From positions 238,740 through 302,739 of the forward strand of contig NZ_JOFJ01000012.1 of assembly GCF_000718255.1 (NCBI RefSeq): 64,000 bases of DNA, read 5' to 3'. The first letter of the stretch is position 1; each line of letters begins with the position of its first letter. The notes beneath the pieces were generated by a model. The model made no database searches. It saw nothing but the letters and a program-made list of their open reading frames with translations, and had not been told where the DNA came from. Positions 51,491-60,389 of this stretch are shown piece after piece. The DNA is from Spirillospora albida. Lineage in GTDB: Bacteria > Actinomycetota > Actinomycetes > Streptosporangiales > Streptosporangiaceae. Position numbers and translations under genes: made by a program.

Positions 51491-53863
51491 ATGAGCGGAC
51501 GTCATCGCAATGACTTCCCCGAGGGGATGGGCGAGGAGGGGTACGACCCGTCCAGGCCCGTCTTCGGTCCGGCCAACGACGGGTCCTCCGACTGGTTCGG
51601 ATCGCGGGAGTCCCAGGCGGGCCCGCTGTCCGCGGGGCCCCGGCCCGGCGGAAGCGGCGCCTACCCCGGGGGCGGTGCCCCTCGCGGCGGCGACCCCCTC
51701 TACGGCGCCCCCACCCCCGAGCCCCCCTACGGCGAGCGGCCGCCCGGTTCCGGGGCGCACGCGGCGGGCCCGCCCGGCGCGTCCCAGGAGACGCCGGAGT
51801 GGTTCACCCCCCGCGGCTCGTCCGAGCAGCCCGTCTACGGCGGCGACACCGGCGGCTACCGGACGCGCGGCGGGGAGAGCGGCGGCTACCCCGGGGAGCG
51901 CCCGGCGCAGCGGTCCGGCCGGCACGGCGGCGGGTCCCGGCCGTCCCAGGAGTCCCCGCTCGCGGGGACCGGATACAGCGAGTACGACGCGATCAGCCGT
52001 TCCGACGGCGGCCCGACCGGGTTCTTCGGCGGGCGCGCGGGCGACGGGGGCGACTCCGGTTCCGGCGGTTCCGGAGGATCGGGCGGTTCCGGCGGCTACG
52101 GCGGCGGGTCCGGCGGGTACGAGTACGGCCGCCGCAAGCGCAAGCGCAGCGTCGCCGCCCTCGTCGGCCCGCTGGCGGGGGCGCTCGGCCTCGCGCTGCT
52201 GCTCGGCGTCGGCGTGTACGCCTTCGCGCAGAGCGGCGGGGGCTGCTCCGGCGACGACGCGCTCACCCTGACCGTCTCGGCCGCGCCCGACATCGAGCCC
52301 GCCGTCGTCAAGGCCGCAGGCCGCTTCAACGACCAGAAGAAGGAAGTCGGCGGCAAGTGCGTCAAGGCGAACGTGACGAAGGCCGAGCCGGCCGCCGTCG
52401 CGACGCTCATGTCCGGCCAGGGCGTGGCGAACGACTCGAGCGACCGCCCGGACGTGTGGATCCCCGACTCGTCCCTGTGGGCGTCGCTGGCCCGCGCCAA
52501 CGGCGGTGACAAGGCCATCGGGGAGGCCAAGAACTCCATCGCGGCGTCGCCGGTCGTGATCGCGCTGCCGCAGACCCTCGCCGCCCAGCTGAAGCAGCAG
52601 GGCATCACCGCCACCCCGTCCTGGGACAACCTCCTCAAGGCGGCGGGCGGCACCGCGGGCGGCGCGGTCACCAAGAACCAGATGATCCCGCCCGGCTCGG
52701 TGCGGCTGATCGTGCCCGACCCGGCGCGCAACGCCGCCGGCATGGGCGGCCTGATGGTCACCAGCATGCTGCTGGCGAACGACCCGAACCGCGACTCGAT
52801 CTTCACCGGCGTGGTCCGCACCGTCCGGGAGAGCACGGTCCCGACCGCGCAGGCGCAGTGGACCCACTACCGCAAGGGCCGGACGGGCAAGCAGCCGATC
52901 TCGCTGAGCTCGGAGCAGGGGCTGTGGCAGTACAACCACGGCGCCCCGGCCGAGCCGGCGGTCGCGCTGTACCCGATCGAGGGCACGCTGATGCTCGACT
53001 ACCCGTTCATCCCGACGACGGGGGACGCGGACAAGCAGAAGGCGGCGGCCCTGCTCGAGCAGGCCATGACCACCGAGAGCACCCGCAACGACGTCCGGGA
53101 GCTCGGCTTCCGCACACCGGACGGCAAGGCCCCGTCCGGGTTCGGCGCGAAGTCCGGCGTGAGCGCGGCCCGGCCGCGGCTGCTGCCCGCGCCGAAGGCC
53201 GCGGACGTCGGGAAGGTCATGCAGGCGTGGTCGAAGCTGGCGCTCGGCCTGCGGATGCTCACCCTGATGGACGTGTCCGGCTCGATGCTGGAGCCGGTCG
53301 GCCCGCGGACGAACCGGCTGCAGGCGGTCGCGCAGATCGCGCAGGGCGGGCTCAGCATGATGTCGAACGACACCGAGCTCGGCGTGTGGGTGTTCTCCAC
53401 CAACATGAACGGGAGCCTGCCGTACAAGGAGGCGGTGTCGCTCGGCCCGCTCGGCCAGCGGATCGGGTCCAGCACGCGGCGCAACCTCGTCCTGTCGTCG
53501 CTGAGCCAGCTGCGTCCGAAGCCGGACGGCGACACGGGCCTGTTCCGGACGATGCTCGCCGCGTACAAGAAGATGAGCGACGACTACAAGCCGGAGTTCG
53601 GCAACTCGATCCTGCTGCTCACGGACGGCAACAACGATGACGACGGCGGCCCGACGCTGAACCAGACGCTGGCGCAGCTGAAGTCGATGCAGGACCCGAA
53701 CAAGCCGATCCAGGTCAACATGATCGGTTTCGGCGCGGGCCTCGACCGCCGCGAGCTCGACAAGATCGCGGCCGTCACCAACGGCAGCGTGCAGATCGCG
53801 CAGACGCCGCAGGAGATCCAGAAGATCTTCCTCAAGATGCTGTCCCGGCGCATCACGTCGTGA
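51491..53863 (+). CDS. Membrane-anchored solute-binding-like plus VWA protein
   Basis: A 790-residue protein. Residues 1-215 are Gly/Pro/Ser/Tyr-rich and disordered (cytoplasmic); basic RRKRKRS then precedes one membrane helix at about 218-240 (ALVGPLAGALGLALLLGVGVYAF). Outside is a periplasmic-binding-protein-like region (LTLTVSAAPDIEPAVVKAAGRFN, MIPPGSVRLIVPDPARN). A C-terminal VWA domain has MIDAS DVSGSM at about residue 594 and LLLTDGNNDDDGG. ATG 51491 is preferred to GTG 51473 because GAGGG lies at the right distance. Homologues are widespread in actinomycetes; the function is not defined. Confidence 0.83.
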   Translation: MSGRHRNDFPEGMGEEGYDPSRPVFGPANDGSSDWFGSRESQAGPLSAGPRPGGSGAYPGGGAPRGGDPLYGAPTPEPPYGERPPGSGAHAAGPPGASQETPEWFTPRGSSEQPVYGGDTGGYRTRGGESGGYPGERPAQRSGRHGGGSRPSQESPLAGTGYSEYDAISRSDGGPTGFFGGRAGDGGDSGSGGSGGSGGSGGYGGGSGGYEYGRRKRKRSVAALVGPLAGALGLALLLGVGVYAFAQSGGGCSGDDALTLTVSAAPDIEPAVVKAAGRFNDQKKEVGGKCVKANVTKAEPAAVATLMSGQGVANDSSDRPDVWIPDSSLWASLARANGGDKAIGEAKNSIAASPVVIALPQTLAAQLKQQGITATPSWDNLLKAAGGTAGGAVTKNQMIPPGSVRLIVPDPARNAAGMGGLMVTSMLLANDPNRDSIFTGVVRTVRESTVPTAQAQWTHYRKGRTGKQPISLSSEQGLWQYNHGAPAEPAVALYPIEGTLMLDYPFIPTTGDADKQKAAALLEQAMTTESTRNDVRELGFRTPDGKAPSGFGAKSGVSAARPRLLPAPKAADVGKVMQAWSKLALGLRMLTLMDVSGSMLEPVGPRTNRLQAVAQIAQGGLSMMSNDTELGVWVFSTNMNGSLPYKEAVSLGPLGQRIGSSTRRNLVLSSLSQLRPKPDGDTGLFRTMLAAYKKMSDDYKPEFGNSILLLTDGNNDDDGGPTLNQTLAQLKSMQDPNKPIQVNMIGFGAGLDRRELDKIAAVTNGSVQIAQTPQEIQKIFLKMLSRRITS

Positions 53864-53870
53864 CGTCCCG

Positions 53871-53912
53871 GACACGGATCGAAGTTCTGGTTTTTCTTCT
53901 CCGATCCGTGTC
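53871..53912 (+). terminator. Terminator-like inverted repeat after the VWA gene
   Basis: GACACGGATCG (53871-53881) is the exact reverse complement of CGATCCGTGTC (53902-53912). The 20-nt spacer is T-rich. It begins 7 nt after the stop codon. Confidence 0.65.
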
Positions 53913-53941
53913 AACCGGGCAGAGGGGTCGATCGTCTTCAT

Positions 53942-53984
53942 AGTCGGAGGCCCGACGGGGAGCGGGGCCGTCGGGCCTCCGACT
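53942..53984. terminator. Perfect 17-bp hairpin
   Basis: AGTCGGAGGCCCGACGG (53942-53958) pairs without mismatch with CCGTCGGGCCTCCGACT (53968-53984); the loop is 9 nt. It could act as a second terminator or as a transcript-end stabiliser. Confidence 0.7.
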
Positions 53985-54184
53985 CATGTTCCACCCTCTC
54001 CACCGGCCCGCGACGGTGCGGAGAGGCCGGCGGCGGTCGCCGCCGGGGCGGTGCGACCGCTTCCCCGCCGCGGGTCCGCTCCCGGCCATCGGCGCGCCTT
54101 CCCGCACGGGCCCGTCCGTCGGACTCGTAAAGAGCACGGCAAGAATGCACAGGACATAAGCACAGCGCAGACGCCCAAGTCAGA

Positions 54185-55747
54185 GTGACGGCTGAATCTC
54201 AGCTCGCGGGAGGTCCCGTGTCCGCTTGGCCCAGCCTCGACCGTGCCGATGACGAACGCCTCGCGCGGTCCTTGGCCGTCGCCGACACAGGCGCCCTGCT
54301 CCAGGTCATGGACCGCTACGCGGCCCGGCTCTACGACTACTGCCACGCGCTCCTGCGCGATCAGGAGTCGGCCGCCGACGCGCTCCACGACGCACTGGTC
54401 GCCGGGTACGCCAACATCGCCGTCCTGCGGGAGCCAGACCGCTTGCGCGGCTGGTTGTACGCACTGGCCCGCACCGCCTGCCTGACCCGCCTGCGCGACC
54501 CGCGGCGTCCGGCGGAGCGGCGCGAGGCCCCCGAGGTCGAAGAGGTGTTCCTCGAGGGCGAGGAACGCGCCCAGCAGCTGGAGGCGCGCCACCTCATCCA
54601 CAGCGCGCTGTCCGGCCTGCGGGGCCGCGAGCGCGAGGCGCTCGACCTGATGCTGCGGCACGGGCTGGACGCCGTGGAGATCGCCGGCGTCCTCGGCCTG
54701 ACCGCGCAGGAGGCCACCGACCTGACCGGCGAGGCCCGCGCCCGTCTCGACGACCACCTCTCCGCCGCGTTCGTCGCCCGCACCGGCCGGAGCGGCTGCG
54801 CGAGCGTCGCCGCGATCGCCGGCGACGGGGCGTGGCCGCTGCCGCCCGCCACGACGCGGCGGCTCGTCCGGCACATCGAGGCGTGCCCGGTCTGCTCGCA
54901 GCGCCGCGAACGCCGGTTCTCGTCGGCGCGGCTCCTGCAGATCCTGCCGGTCGCGCAGATGCCGGCCGACGTGCGGGGGCGCGTGCTGGCCACCGCCTCG
55001 GAGCCGTCCCTGGCCGACGAGCGCGCCGACGTCGCCGCGCGCGCCGAGCCGTTCGACACGTGGGGCTGGCCGGTCATCGCCGAGACGCCCCCACCGGCCG
55101 CCCAGGCTCCCCGCGGCGAGGCGCGCCCGCCCCGGCCCCTGTGGGCGGCGGTCGCCGTCGCGGTGCTGATCGTCCTCGTCGTGACCGGCGCGTTCTTCCT
55201 CATGCCGGACGCGACGAAGGAGCGGACGAACGCGCAGAGCCGTCCGGCCGATCCGTCCGCGACGCCGCTGGACCCGTCCGCCCCTGCCCCGCCGTCCGCG
55301 TCGGCGTCGGCGTCGCCGACGGAATCGGAGAGCCCCAGCCCCACGCCCACCGCGACCCCCAGCCCCACGCTCACGACCGGCACCCCCACGCCGTCCGCCA
55401 CCCCGACGCGGACCCGCCGGCCCGTGCCGAGGCCGCCCGCCCCCGAGCCGACGCGCACCACGCCGCGCCGCGGGCGGCTGCTGGTGACCTCGTGCAGCAT
55501 GGGCGAGACGTCGAGCTGCTCGGGCAGGGTGCGGGCGCTGGACGGGCCGGTCAGCTGGTCGGTCGCAGGGGCCACGGAGGGCCTGACCGCCGAAGGCGGC
55601 GGCAGCCTCGCCGCCGGCGAGAGCGGGAACTACAAGGTCACGCTGACCGGCACCTGCGTCGCGCCGGGCGGAAGCGGACAGGTGAACTTCTCCCCCGGCG
55701 GCAACGCGCCCGTCTCGTGGTCGTGCCCGGCCAAGAAGGAGGAGTGA
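54185..55747 (+). CDS. Sigma-factor-like protein fused to a membrane anchor and secreted domain (copy 1)
   Basis: A 520-residue protein. Residues 40-100 resemble sigma region 2 (LYDYCHALLRDQESAADALHDAL, DRLRGWLYALARTACLTRL) and 138-190 resemble region 4 (HSALSGLRGREREALDLMLRHGLDAVEIAGVLGL). A Cys pair (HIEACPVCSQ, about 235) recalls anti-sigma zinc motifs. One membrane helix lies at about 318-340 (AVAVAVLIVLVVTGAFFLMP), followed by a Pro/Ser/Thr stalk and a C-terminal beta domain with Cys residues (LLVTSCSMGETSSCSGRVRAL, LTGTCVAPGGSG). The architecture would hold a sigma-like module at the membrane under control of an outside domain. GTG 54185. A paralogue follows. Confidence 0.8.
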   Translation: MTAESQLAGGPVSAWPSLDRADDERLARSLAVADTGALLQVMDRYAARLYDYCHALLRDQESAADALHDALVAGYANIAVLREPDRLRGWLYALARTACLTRLRDPRRPAERREAPEVEEVFLEGEERAQQLEARHLIHSALSGLRGREREALDLMLRHGLDAVEIAGVLGLTAQEATDLTGEARARLDDHLSAAFVARTGRSGCASVAAIAGDGAWPLPPATTRRLVRHIEACPVCSQRRERRFSSARLLQILPVAQMPADVRGRVLATASEPSLADERADVAARAEPFDTWGWPVIAETPPPAAQAPRGEARPPRPLWAAVAVAVLIVLVVTGAFFLMPDATKERTNAQSRPADPSATPLDPSAPAPPSASASASPTESESPSPTPTATPSPTLTTGTPTPSATPTRTRRPVPRPPAPEPTRTTPRRGRLLVTSCSMGETSSCSGRVRALDGPVSWSVAGATEGLTAEGGGSLAAGESGNYKVTLTGTCVAPGGSGQVNFSPGGNAPVSWSCPAKKEE

Positions 55748-55912
55748 ACCCGCGGGCGCGAAATGACCACCGCGTGACCGGGCGCACGCACCGGAATAGG
55801 CATGTTGCCGAGAATTCCGCAGGACTTGGTGGGAGGATCGGGCCACCGGGGAGCCGCCGGACGCGACGTCCCGGCGACGGAGAACGATCATCGGACTTCT
55901 GGGGGGATCACC

Positions 55913-57361
55913 GTGGCCGGTGAGCCAGGACACCGGCGGGTGGAGGCGCTGCGCACCGGGGACGCCATCGCGCTGGGTGAGGTGTACGACGCCTACGCGC
56001 CGCTCCTCTACCACTACTGCCACGGGCTGCTCCGCGACCGCGTCGAGGCGGCGGGGGCGCTGCGCAACACCGTCATCGCGGCCCGCGAGCACGCCGACCG
56101 GCTCGCCGAGCCCGACCGGCTGCGCGGCTGGCTGTACGCGCTGGCCCGCAAGGAGTGCCTGCGGCGCCGCGACAGCCCGCACCGGCGCACCGGCGAGGAG
56201 GCGCGGGAGACCGACGATGGATCGTTCCCCGAGCAGGCCGCGCGCCGCGCCGACGACCGCGTGATCGCCCACAGCGCCCTCGCCGCGCTCACCGGGCTGC
56301 AGCGTGAGGCGCTCGACCTGGCGGTCCGCCACGAGCTGGACGAGGTCGATCTGGCGGGCGTCCTGGGCGTGCCCCTGGAGGAGACCTACCACCTCGTGGA
56401 GCGGGCCCGCACCGATCTCGCCGCGGCCGCGCGCGCCACCCTGATCGCGTGGCACCACCGCGGGGAGTGCCCCGACGCCGCCGCGCTCGCGGACGCGTGG
56501 CCGCTCGCCGCGTCCGCCGCGGGGCGGCTCGTCCAGCATGTCGAGGGCTGCCCGGCGTGCGGCGCGCAGCGGGTGCCGCAGCCGTCCGGCACGGCCCTGC
56601 TCGGCGCGCTGCCGGTCGCGGCGCTGCCCGGCGACCTGCGGCCGGACGTCCTGACCGCCGCCACCGCGCGGGACCGGGCCGACAACCGGCGCGCGATCGC
56701 CGCCTGGGCGGAGCCGTTCGACGAGTACGGCCGGCCGCTCCCGTACGCGCCGCCGGCCGGACGCGCCCGCGACCGGACGCGCCGGCGCCGCCCGCTGCTG
56801 CTGACCGTCGGCGCGGGGGTCGCCGTCCTCACCGTCATCGGGGGGACGATGACGGCGTTCGGCGGCGAGGACCGCGGCCGCGACGCCCCGGTCCCGGTGA
56901 CGGCCGACACCGGCGGCCCGGTCACCGTGGCCGAGCCCGCGCCGCCGAGGCCGACCGCCGGATCGACCGCCAGGTCCCGGCCGCCCTCGCCCACACCCTC
57001 GAAGACCCCGACGGCGACGCCCTCGCCGTCCACGAGCGCGACGCGGAACGCCACGGAACGCTCGGCTGCGCCCCGCACGTCCCGTCCGACCACGCCGCCG
57101 CGCGCGGGCGTGCTGTCCGTCGAGTCCTGCGACATGCACAGGCGCGGCTCCTGCCACGTCAGGATCACGGCGGTCGGCGGGCCGGTGACGTGGCGCGTCA
57201 CCGGTACCTCCGGGGTGGAGGCGGGTGGCGGCGGCCGTCTGGGCGCGGGCGAGTCCGCCGAGATCCGCGTCTCGCGTGCCCGGGATTTCTGCTGGGGCGA
57301 GCAGCGCGGCACCGTCGAGTTCGCGCCCGGCGGCACCGCGGTCGTCGAGTACGACTGCTGA
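55913..57361 (+). CDS. Sigma-factor-like protein fused to a membrane anchor and secreted domain (copy 2)
   Basis: A 482-residue paralogue of the preceding gene with the same order: sigma region 2 (LYHYCHGLLRDRVEAAGALRN, DRLRGWLYALARKECLRRRD), region 4 (LTGLQREALDLAVRHELDEVDLAGVLGV), Cys pair (HVEGCPACGAQR), a membrane helix at about 291-313 (LLLTVGAGVAVLTVIGGTMTAF), a Pro/Thr stalk and a Cys-containing beta domain (VESCDMHRRGSCHVRI, GPVTWRVTGTSGVEAGGGG). GTG 55913 is placed by GGGGGG 6 nt upstream, although the frame is open to an ATG at 55802. The pair probably arose by tandem duplication. Confidence 0.8.
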   Translation: MAGEPGHRRVEALRTGDAIALGEVYDAYAPLLYHYCHGLLRDRVEAAGALRNTVIAAREHADRLAEPDRLRGWLYALARKECLRRRDSPHRRTGEEARETDDGSFPEQAARRADDRVIAHSALAALTGLQREALDLAVRHELDEVDLAGVLGVPLEETYHLVERARTDLAAAARATLIAWHHRGECPDAAALADAWPLAASAAGRLVQHVEGCPACGAQRVPQPSGTALLGALPVAALPGDLRPDVLTAATARDRADNRRAIAAWAEPFDEYGRPLPYAPPAGRARDRTRRRRPLLLTVGAGVAVLTVIGGTMTAFGGEDRGRDAPVPVTADTGGPVTVAEPAPPRPTAGSTARSRPPSPTPSKTPTATPSPSTSATRNATERSAAPRTSRPTTPPRAGVLSVESCDMHRRGSCHVRITAVGGPVTWRVTGTSGVEAGGGGRLGAGESAEIRVSRARDFCWGEQRGTVEFAPGGTAVVEYDC

Positions 57362-57371
57362 CGGGGGCGCC

Positions 57372-58463
57372 CTACCAGGGCTTGCCGGTGTCGAGGATGC
57401 GGTGCGCCCTCCCGACGAGGACGGGGACCGCGTCACCGATCTTGTCGAAGCCCTCGCCGACCGTCGCGTTCTGCAGGAAGCGCGCGTGGATGCCCTCCAG
57501 GATGACCGCGAGCTTGAAGCAGGCGAACGCGACATAGAAATCGAGGTCGGCCAGGTCGGAGCCGGTCAGCTCGGCGTACCGCTCGGTGAACTCGCGGCGC
57601 GTGAAGAAACCGGGGGCGGCGGTGATGGTCGCTCCCACGGGGAGGATCTCGTCCTCGGTGTCGGCCGCCTCGGCCCAGTAGACGAGGGTGAGCCCGAGGT
57701 CCGACAGCGGGTCGCCGAGGGTCGACATCTCCCAGTCGACGACCGCCGCGATCTCCGGCTCGGGCTCCACCCGGGCGAGCGCGTTGTCGAGGCGGAAGTC
57801 GCCGTGGACGAGGCGCGCCGGAGCGTCCGCGGGCAGCCGCTCGCCGAGCCGGGCGATGAGCCGGGCGTACTCGGGGACGTCGTGCTCGGCGCCGGTCGCG
57901 CGGATGGCGTCCTGCGAGGCGTCCCACTGCTGGCCCCAGCGCTTCAGCTGCCGCGCCATGTAGCCGTTCGGGCGGCCGAAGTCGCCGAGTCCGGCGGCCT
58001 CGACGTCCACGGTGTGGATCGCGGCGAGCGCGCGGGCCAGTGCCTCGCTGAGGCCGCGGGCCTGCTCCGGCGTCAGGTCGGCGGCGTCGTCGCGGGTGCG
58101 CAGGACGCGGCCCTCGACGTAGTCCATGAGGTAGAAGCGCGCGCCGATGACGTCCACGTCGTCGCAGTACGCCAGGGTCCTCGGCACCGGGACGCTCGAG
58201 CCGGCGCCGAGGGCGGACAGCACCCGGTACTCGCGTCCCATGTCGTGGGCGGTGGGGAGGACGTGGCCGAGCGGCGGGCGGCGCAGCACGATGCGGCGTC
58301 CGCCGTCCAGCGTGATCCCGTACGTCAGGTTCGAGCGTCCGCCGGAGATCAGGTCGATCGCCGTGATGGGGCCCGTGCCGGGGAGGGTTCGGTCCAGCCA
58401 GCCGGCGAGGCGGGGGACGTCGATGCCGGGGACCCCGGCCGGAAGGTCTGCGTCAACGCTCAT
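57372..58463 (-). CDS. Aminoglycoside-phosphotransferase-fold protein (acyl-CoA dehydrogenase-associated type)
   Basis: A 363-residue APH-fold kinase-like protein similar to the kinase part of ACAD10/11: ISGGRSNLTYGITLDGGRRIVLRRPPLGHVLPTAHDMGREYRVL, ARFYLMDYVEGRVLR, the catalytic loop RLVHGDFRLDNALA, and AAVVDWEMSTLGDPLSDLGLTLVYW with the metal-binding Asp. Such proteins phosphorylate hydroxyacyl-CoA or related substrates in fatty-acid or 4-hydroxyacid catabolism; no dehydrogenase is next to it here. ATG 58463. Confidence 0.87.
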   Translation of the reverse strand: MSVDADLPAGVPGIDVPRLAGWLDRTLPGTGPITAIDLISGGRSNLTYGITLDGGRRIVLRRPPLGHVLPTAHDMGREYRVLSALGAGSSVPVPRTLAYCDDVDVIGARFYLMDYVEGRVLRTRDDAADLTPEQARGLSEALARALAAIHTVDVEAAGLGDFGRPNGYMARQLKRWGQQWDASQDAIRATGAEHDVPEYARLIARLGERLPADAPARLVHGDFRLDNALARVEPEPEIAAVVDWEMSTLGDPLSDLGLTLVYWAEAADTEDEILPVGATITAAPGFFTRREFTERYAELTGSDLADLDFYVAFACFKLAVILEGIHARFLQNATVGEGFDKIGDAVPVLVGRAHRILDTGKPW

Positions 58464-58848
58464 GACGACCTATTAGAACGCGGCTCGGTATGCGGAGGGA
58501 ACCCGCCCCCCTCGCATCCGGACCGGGCGACGGGCGGCCGGTTCCGGCCGTCCGCTGGCTGACCCCGGCCAATCGCTTGACCATCCCACTGACCTGCGGA
58601 TTCTCTTCTCCCCCAGAATGGGGAGGTAGTTGAAGGGCAAAGCAAAACGGTGACAGAAGGTGCCAACTCGGAACACATCGGGTAGGCATGTGCGACGACA
58701 CCCGGTAGAGGATCCTCTCCCGCCCGGAGGTCGCGACGCCGCCCCACCGGCCCATGGCGGCAGGCCGGACCCCTCGGTCCGGCCGGGCCACGACGTTCGG
58801 ACTAGACCACAAGCGGGACTAGCCCGCCCTATTTGGGGGGTACGCACC
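58464..58848. other. Long leader region, 385 nt, upstream of the amidase-like gene
   Basis: No gene of convincing composition. The section 58590-58680 is clearly less GC-rich than its surroundings and contains a hairpin CTCCCC (58608-58613) / GGGGAG (58620-58625). The divergent promoters for the phosphotransferase and amidase-like genes must lie here. Its length leaves room for a structured leader before GTG 58849, but I do not recognise a riboswitch. Confidence 0.5.
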
Positions 58849-59544
58849 GTGGCGGACGCATGGCTGCCCGACGCCGGCCGTATGCCGGCCCGACACGACG
58901 GCGGAGCGCTGCAGGGAGGGGCGCCCAGAGTCGTCTGGTGCGCCAGCGAGACCGATCCCCAAGGGGTCTCGGCCCGCTCGGTGGCCGCCGACCTGCTCAA
59001 GGAGGGCAGCCCCCCGCACCTCGTCTGGCATCCCGGCTCGGGCGACATCGTCCAACTGCTGCCCCTCACCCGGGCCGGCCGCCTGCTCGGCGTCGCCGCC
59101 GCCCGCGAGGGCCGCACCTGCCTCCAGATCGCCGTGGTCGCCCAGGCCCGCGTCCCGTTCACCGGCGCGGTCCTCCTCGGCCTGGACCCGCTGATGCGCT
59201 GGCTGGACGACTGGAACGTCCCGCGCCGCTGGCCCGCCGGCCCGCCCCTGCCGTCCCCGCAGTCGTACCACTCCCAGCGCAGCCGCAAGGACTGGGCGCG
59301 CGGCGGCCACTACGGCGCCTCACAGGTACCCGGCGCGGACCGCCTCGACCCCGGCGCCCTCGACATCCGCCGCATCACCGGCCCTGACACCCCGGTCGCC
59401 GCGATCCCGCGCCCGCGCCACGTCCCCGGCATGGACCCCGCACCGGCGACCGTCCCGCCCGCTCGCCTGACCCCGCTCACCGCCGACCCGCTGCGCACCC
59501 CCGAAGCCGTCCCGGCCGTCCCGCCGGTCCCCATCGCGAACTGA
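58849..59544 (+). CDS. N-acetylmuramoyl-L-alanine amidase-like protein (degenerate), uncertain
   Basis: A 231-residue protein. The stretch SPPHLVWHPGSGDIVQLLPLTRAG recalls the start of amidase_2/PGRP domains, and YHSQRSRKDWARGGHYGASQVPGADRLDPGALDIRRI resembles their end (GHxxVP...DPG), but the final zinc His (HSDPG) is Leu here. The tail from about 175 is Pro/Ala-rich. There is no signal peptide, so it is either cytoplasmic or exported in another way. GTG 58849 has a GGGGGG run 8 nt upstream; the open frame up to 58660 is rejected as leader. A 15-bp terminator follows. Confidence 0.6.
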   Translation: MADAWLPDAGRMPARHDGGALQGGAPRVVWCASETDPQGVSARSVAADLLKEGSPPHLVWHPGSGDIVQLLPLTRAGRLLGVAAAREGRTCLQIAVVAQARVPFTGAVLLGLDPLMRWLDDWNVPRRWPAGPPLPSPQSYHSQRSRKDWARGGHYGASQVPGADRLDPGALDIRRITGPDTPVAAIPRPRHVPGMDPAPATVPPARLTPLTADPLRTPEAVPAVPPVPIAN

Positions 59545-59562
59545 GCCCTGGGCCGAAACGGA

Positions 59563-59595
59563 AAGAGCCTGGTCATCGGAGATGACCAGGCTCTT
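59563..59595. terminator. Perfect 15-bp terminator hairpin
   Basis: AAGAGCCTGGTCATC (59563-59577) pairs perfectly with GATGACCAGGCTCTT (59581-59595) around a GGA loop. It separates the amidase-like gene from the convergent tRNA-His gene and gives A/T-rich ends in both directions. Confidence 0.85.
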
Positions 59596-59602
59596 CGCTC
59601 GG

Positions 59603-59676
59603 GGTGAGTGAGGGGACTTGAACCCCCGACATCTTGGACCACAACCAAGTGCTCTGCCAGCTGAGCTACACCCACC
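59603..59676 (-). tRNA. tRNA-His(GTG)
   Basis: A full cloverleaf on the minus strand: acceptor GTGGGTG/CACTCAC, D-arm GCTCAGCTGGCAGAGC, anticodon loop TTGTGGT with GTG, T-arm GGGGGTTCAAGTCCCCT. The extra 5' G (G-1, position 59676) opposite C73 is the His-tRNA identity element. No CCA is encoded. It lies 54 nt downstream of orn on the same strand, an arrangement seen in other actinomycetes. Confidence 0.95.
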
Positions 59677-59730
59677 GTGCGCCGGGATCCCTCCCGGCTT
59701 CCAGTAGTGTAGCGGCTCCCCGGGGGTGGG

Positions 59731-60324
59731 TCAGCCGACTATCTCGGCCGCCAGCGCTTTCGCCGTCTCCGAGTCGGGGCCGGGCTGCGGGACGAACACG
59801 GCGGCGCGGTAGTAGCGCAGCTCCTGGATGCTCTCCGTGATGTCGGCCAGGGCCCGGTGGCCGCCCTTCTTCTCCGGGCTCGCGAAGTACGCGCGCGGGT
59901 ACCAGCGGCGGGCCAGCTCCTTGATGGAGGAGACGTCCACCATCCGGTAGTGCAGGTGGGAGTCCAGGGCGGGCATGTCCCGGGCGAGGAACGAGCGGTC
60001 CGTCGCGATGGAGTTGCCGCAGAGGGGGGCCTTCTTCGCGTCCTTCACGTGAGTGCGGATGTAGGCGAGGACGGTGTCCTCGGCCTCGGTCAGCGTCACG
60101 CCGCCGGGAAGCACGTCCAGCAGGCCGGACGCGGTGTGCATGTCCCGGACGACCTTGGACATCTGCGTCAGCGACTCCGGCGGCGGCTTGACCACGACGT
60201 CGACGCCCTCGTCCAGGATGTTGAGCTCGCTGTCGGTGACCAGCGCGGCTATCTCGATCAGCGCGTCCGCGCGCAGGTCGAGCCCCGTCATTTCGCAATC
60301 GATCCAGACCAGCCGCTCGTTCAT
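59731..60324 (-). CDS. orn: Oligoribonuclease
   Basis: A 197-residue DEDDh 3'-5' exonuclease that degrades 2-5-nt RNA and pGpG, essential in many bacteria and the end point of c-di-GMP breakdown. Exo I is VWIDCEMTGLD (Asp 9, Glu 11), Exo II is in GNSIATDRSFLARDMP, and Exo III is EKKGGHRALADITESI with the catalytic His. Length is standard for the family. Expected to be a cytoplasmic dimer. It reads toward tRNA-His. Confidence 0.96.
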   Translation of the reverse strand: MNERLVWIDCEMTGLDLRADALIEIAALVTDSELNILDEGVDVVVKPPPESLTQMSKVVRDMHTASGLLDVLPGGVTLTEAEDTVLAYIRTHVKDAKKAPLCGNSIATDRSFLARDMPALDSHLHYRMVDVSSIKELARRWYPRAYFASPEKKGGHRALADITESIQELRYYRAAVFVPQPGPDSETAKALAAEIVG

Positions 60325-60389
60325 GGGACAACCCTACGACCTTGACCATCCCCCCGCCTCAGGCCGGGGGGATTCAACTGCCCGTCCGG

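Larger units (their letters stand above)
53864..54184. other. Intergenic region, 321 nt, with two strong hairpins
   Basis: No coding frame of convincing composition. It contains the two inverted repeats listed separately (53871-53912 and 53942-53984). After them the DNA is GC-rich until the GTG of the first sigma-like gene. A promoter for that gene must lie in 54000-54180 but I see no consensus. Confidence 0.6.
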
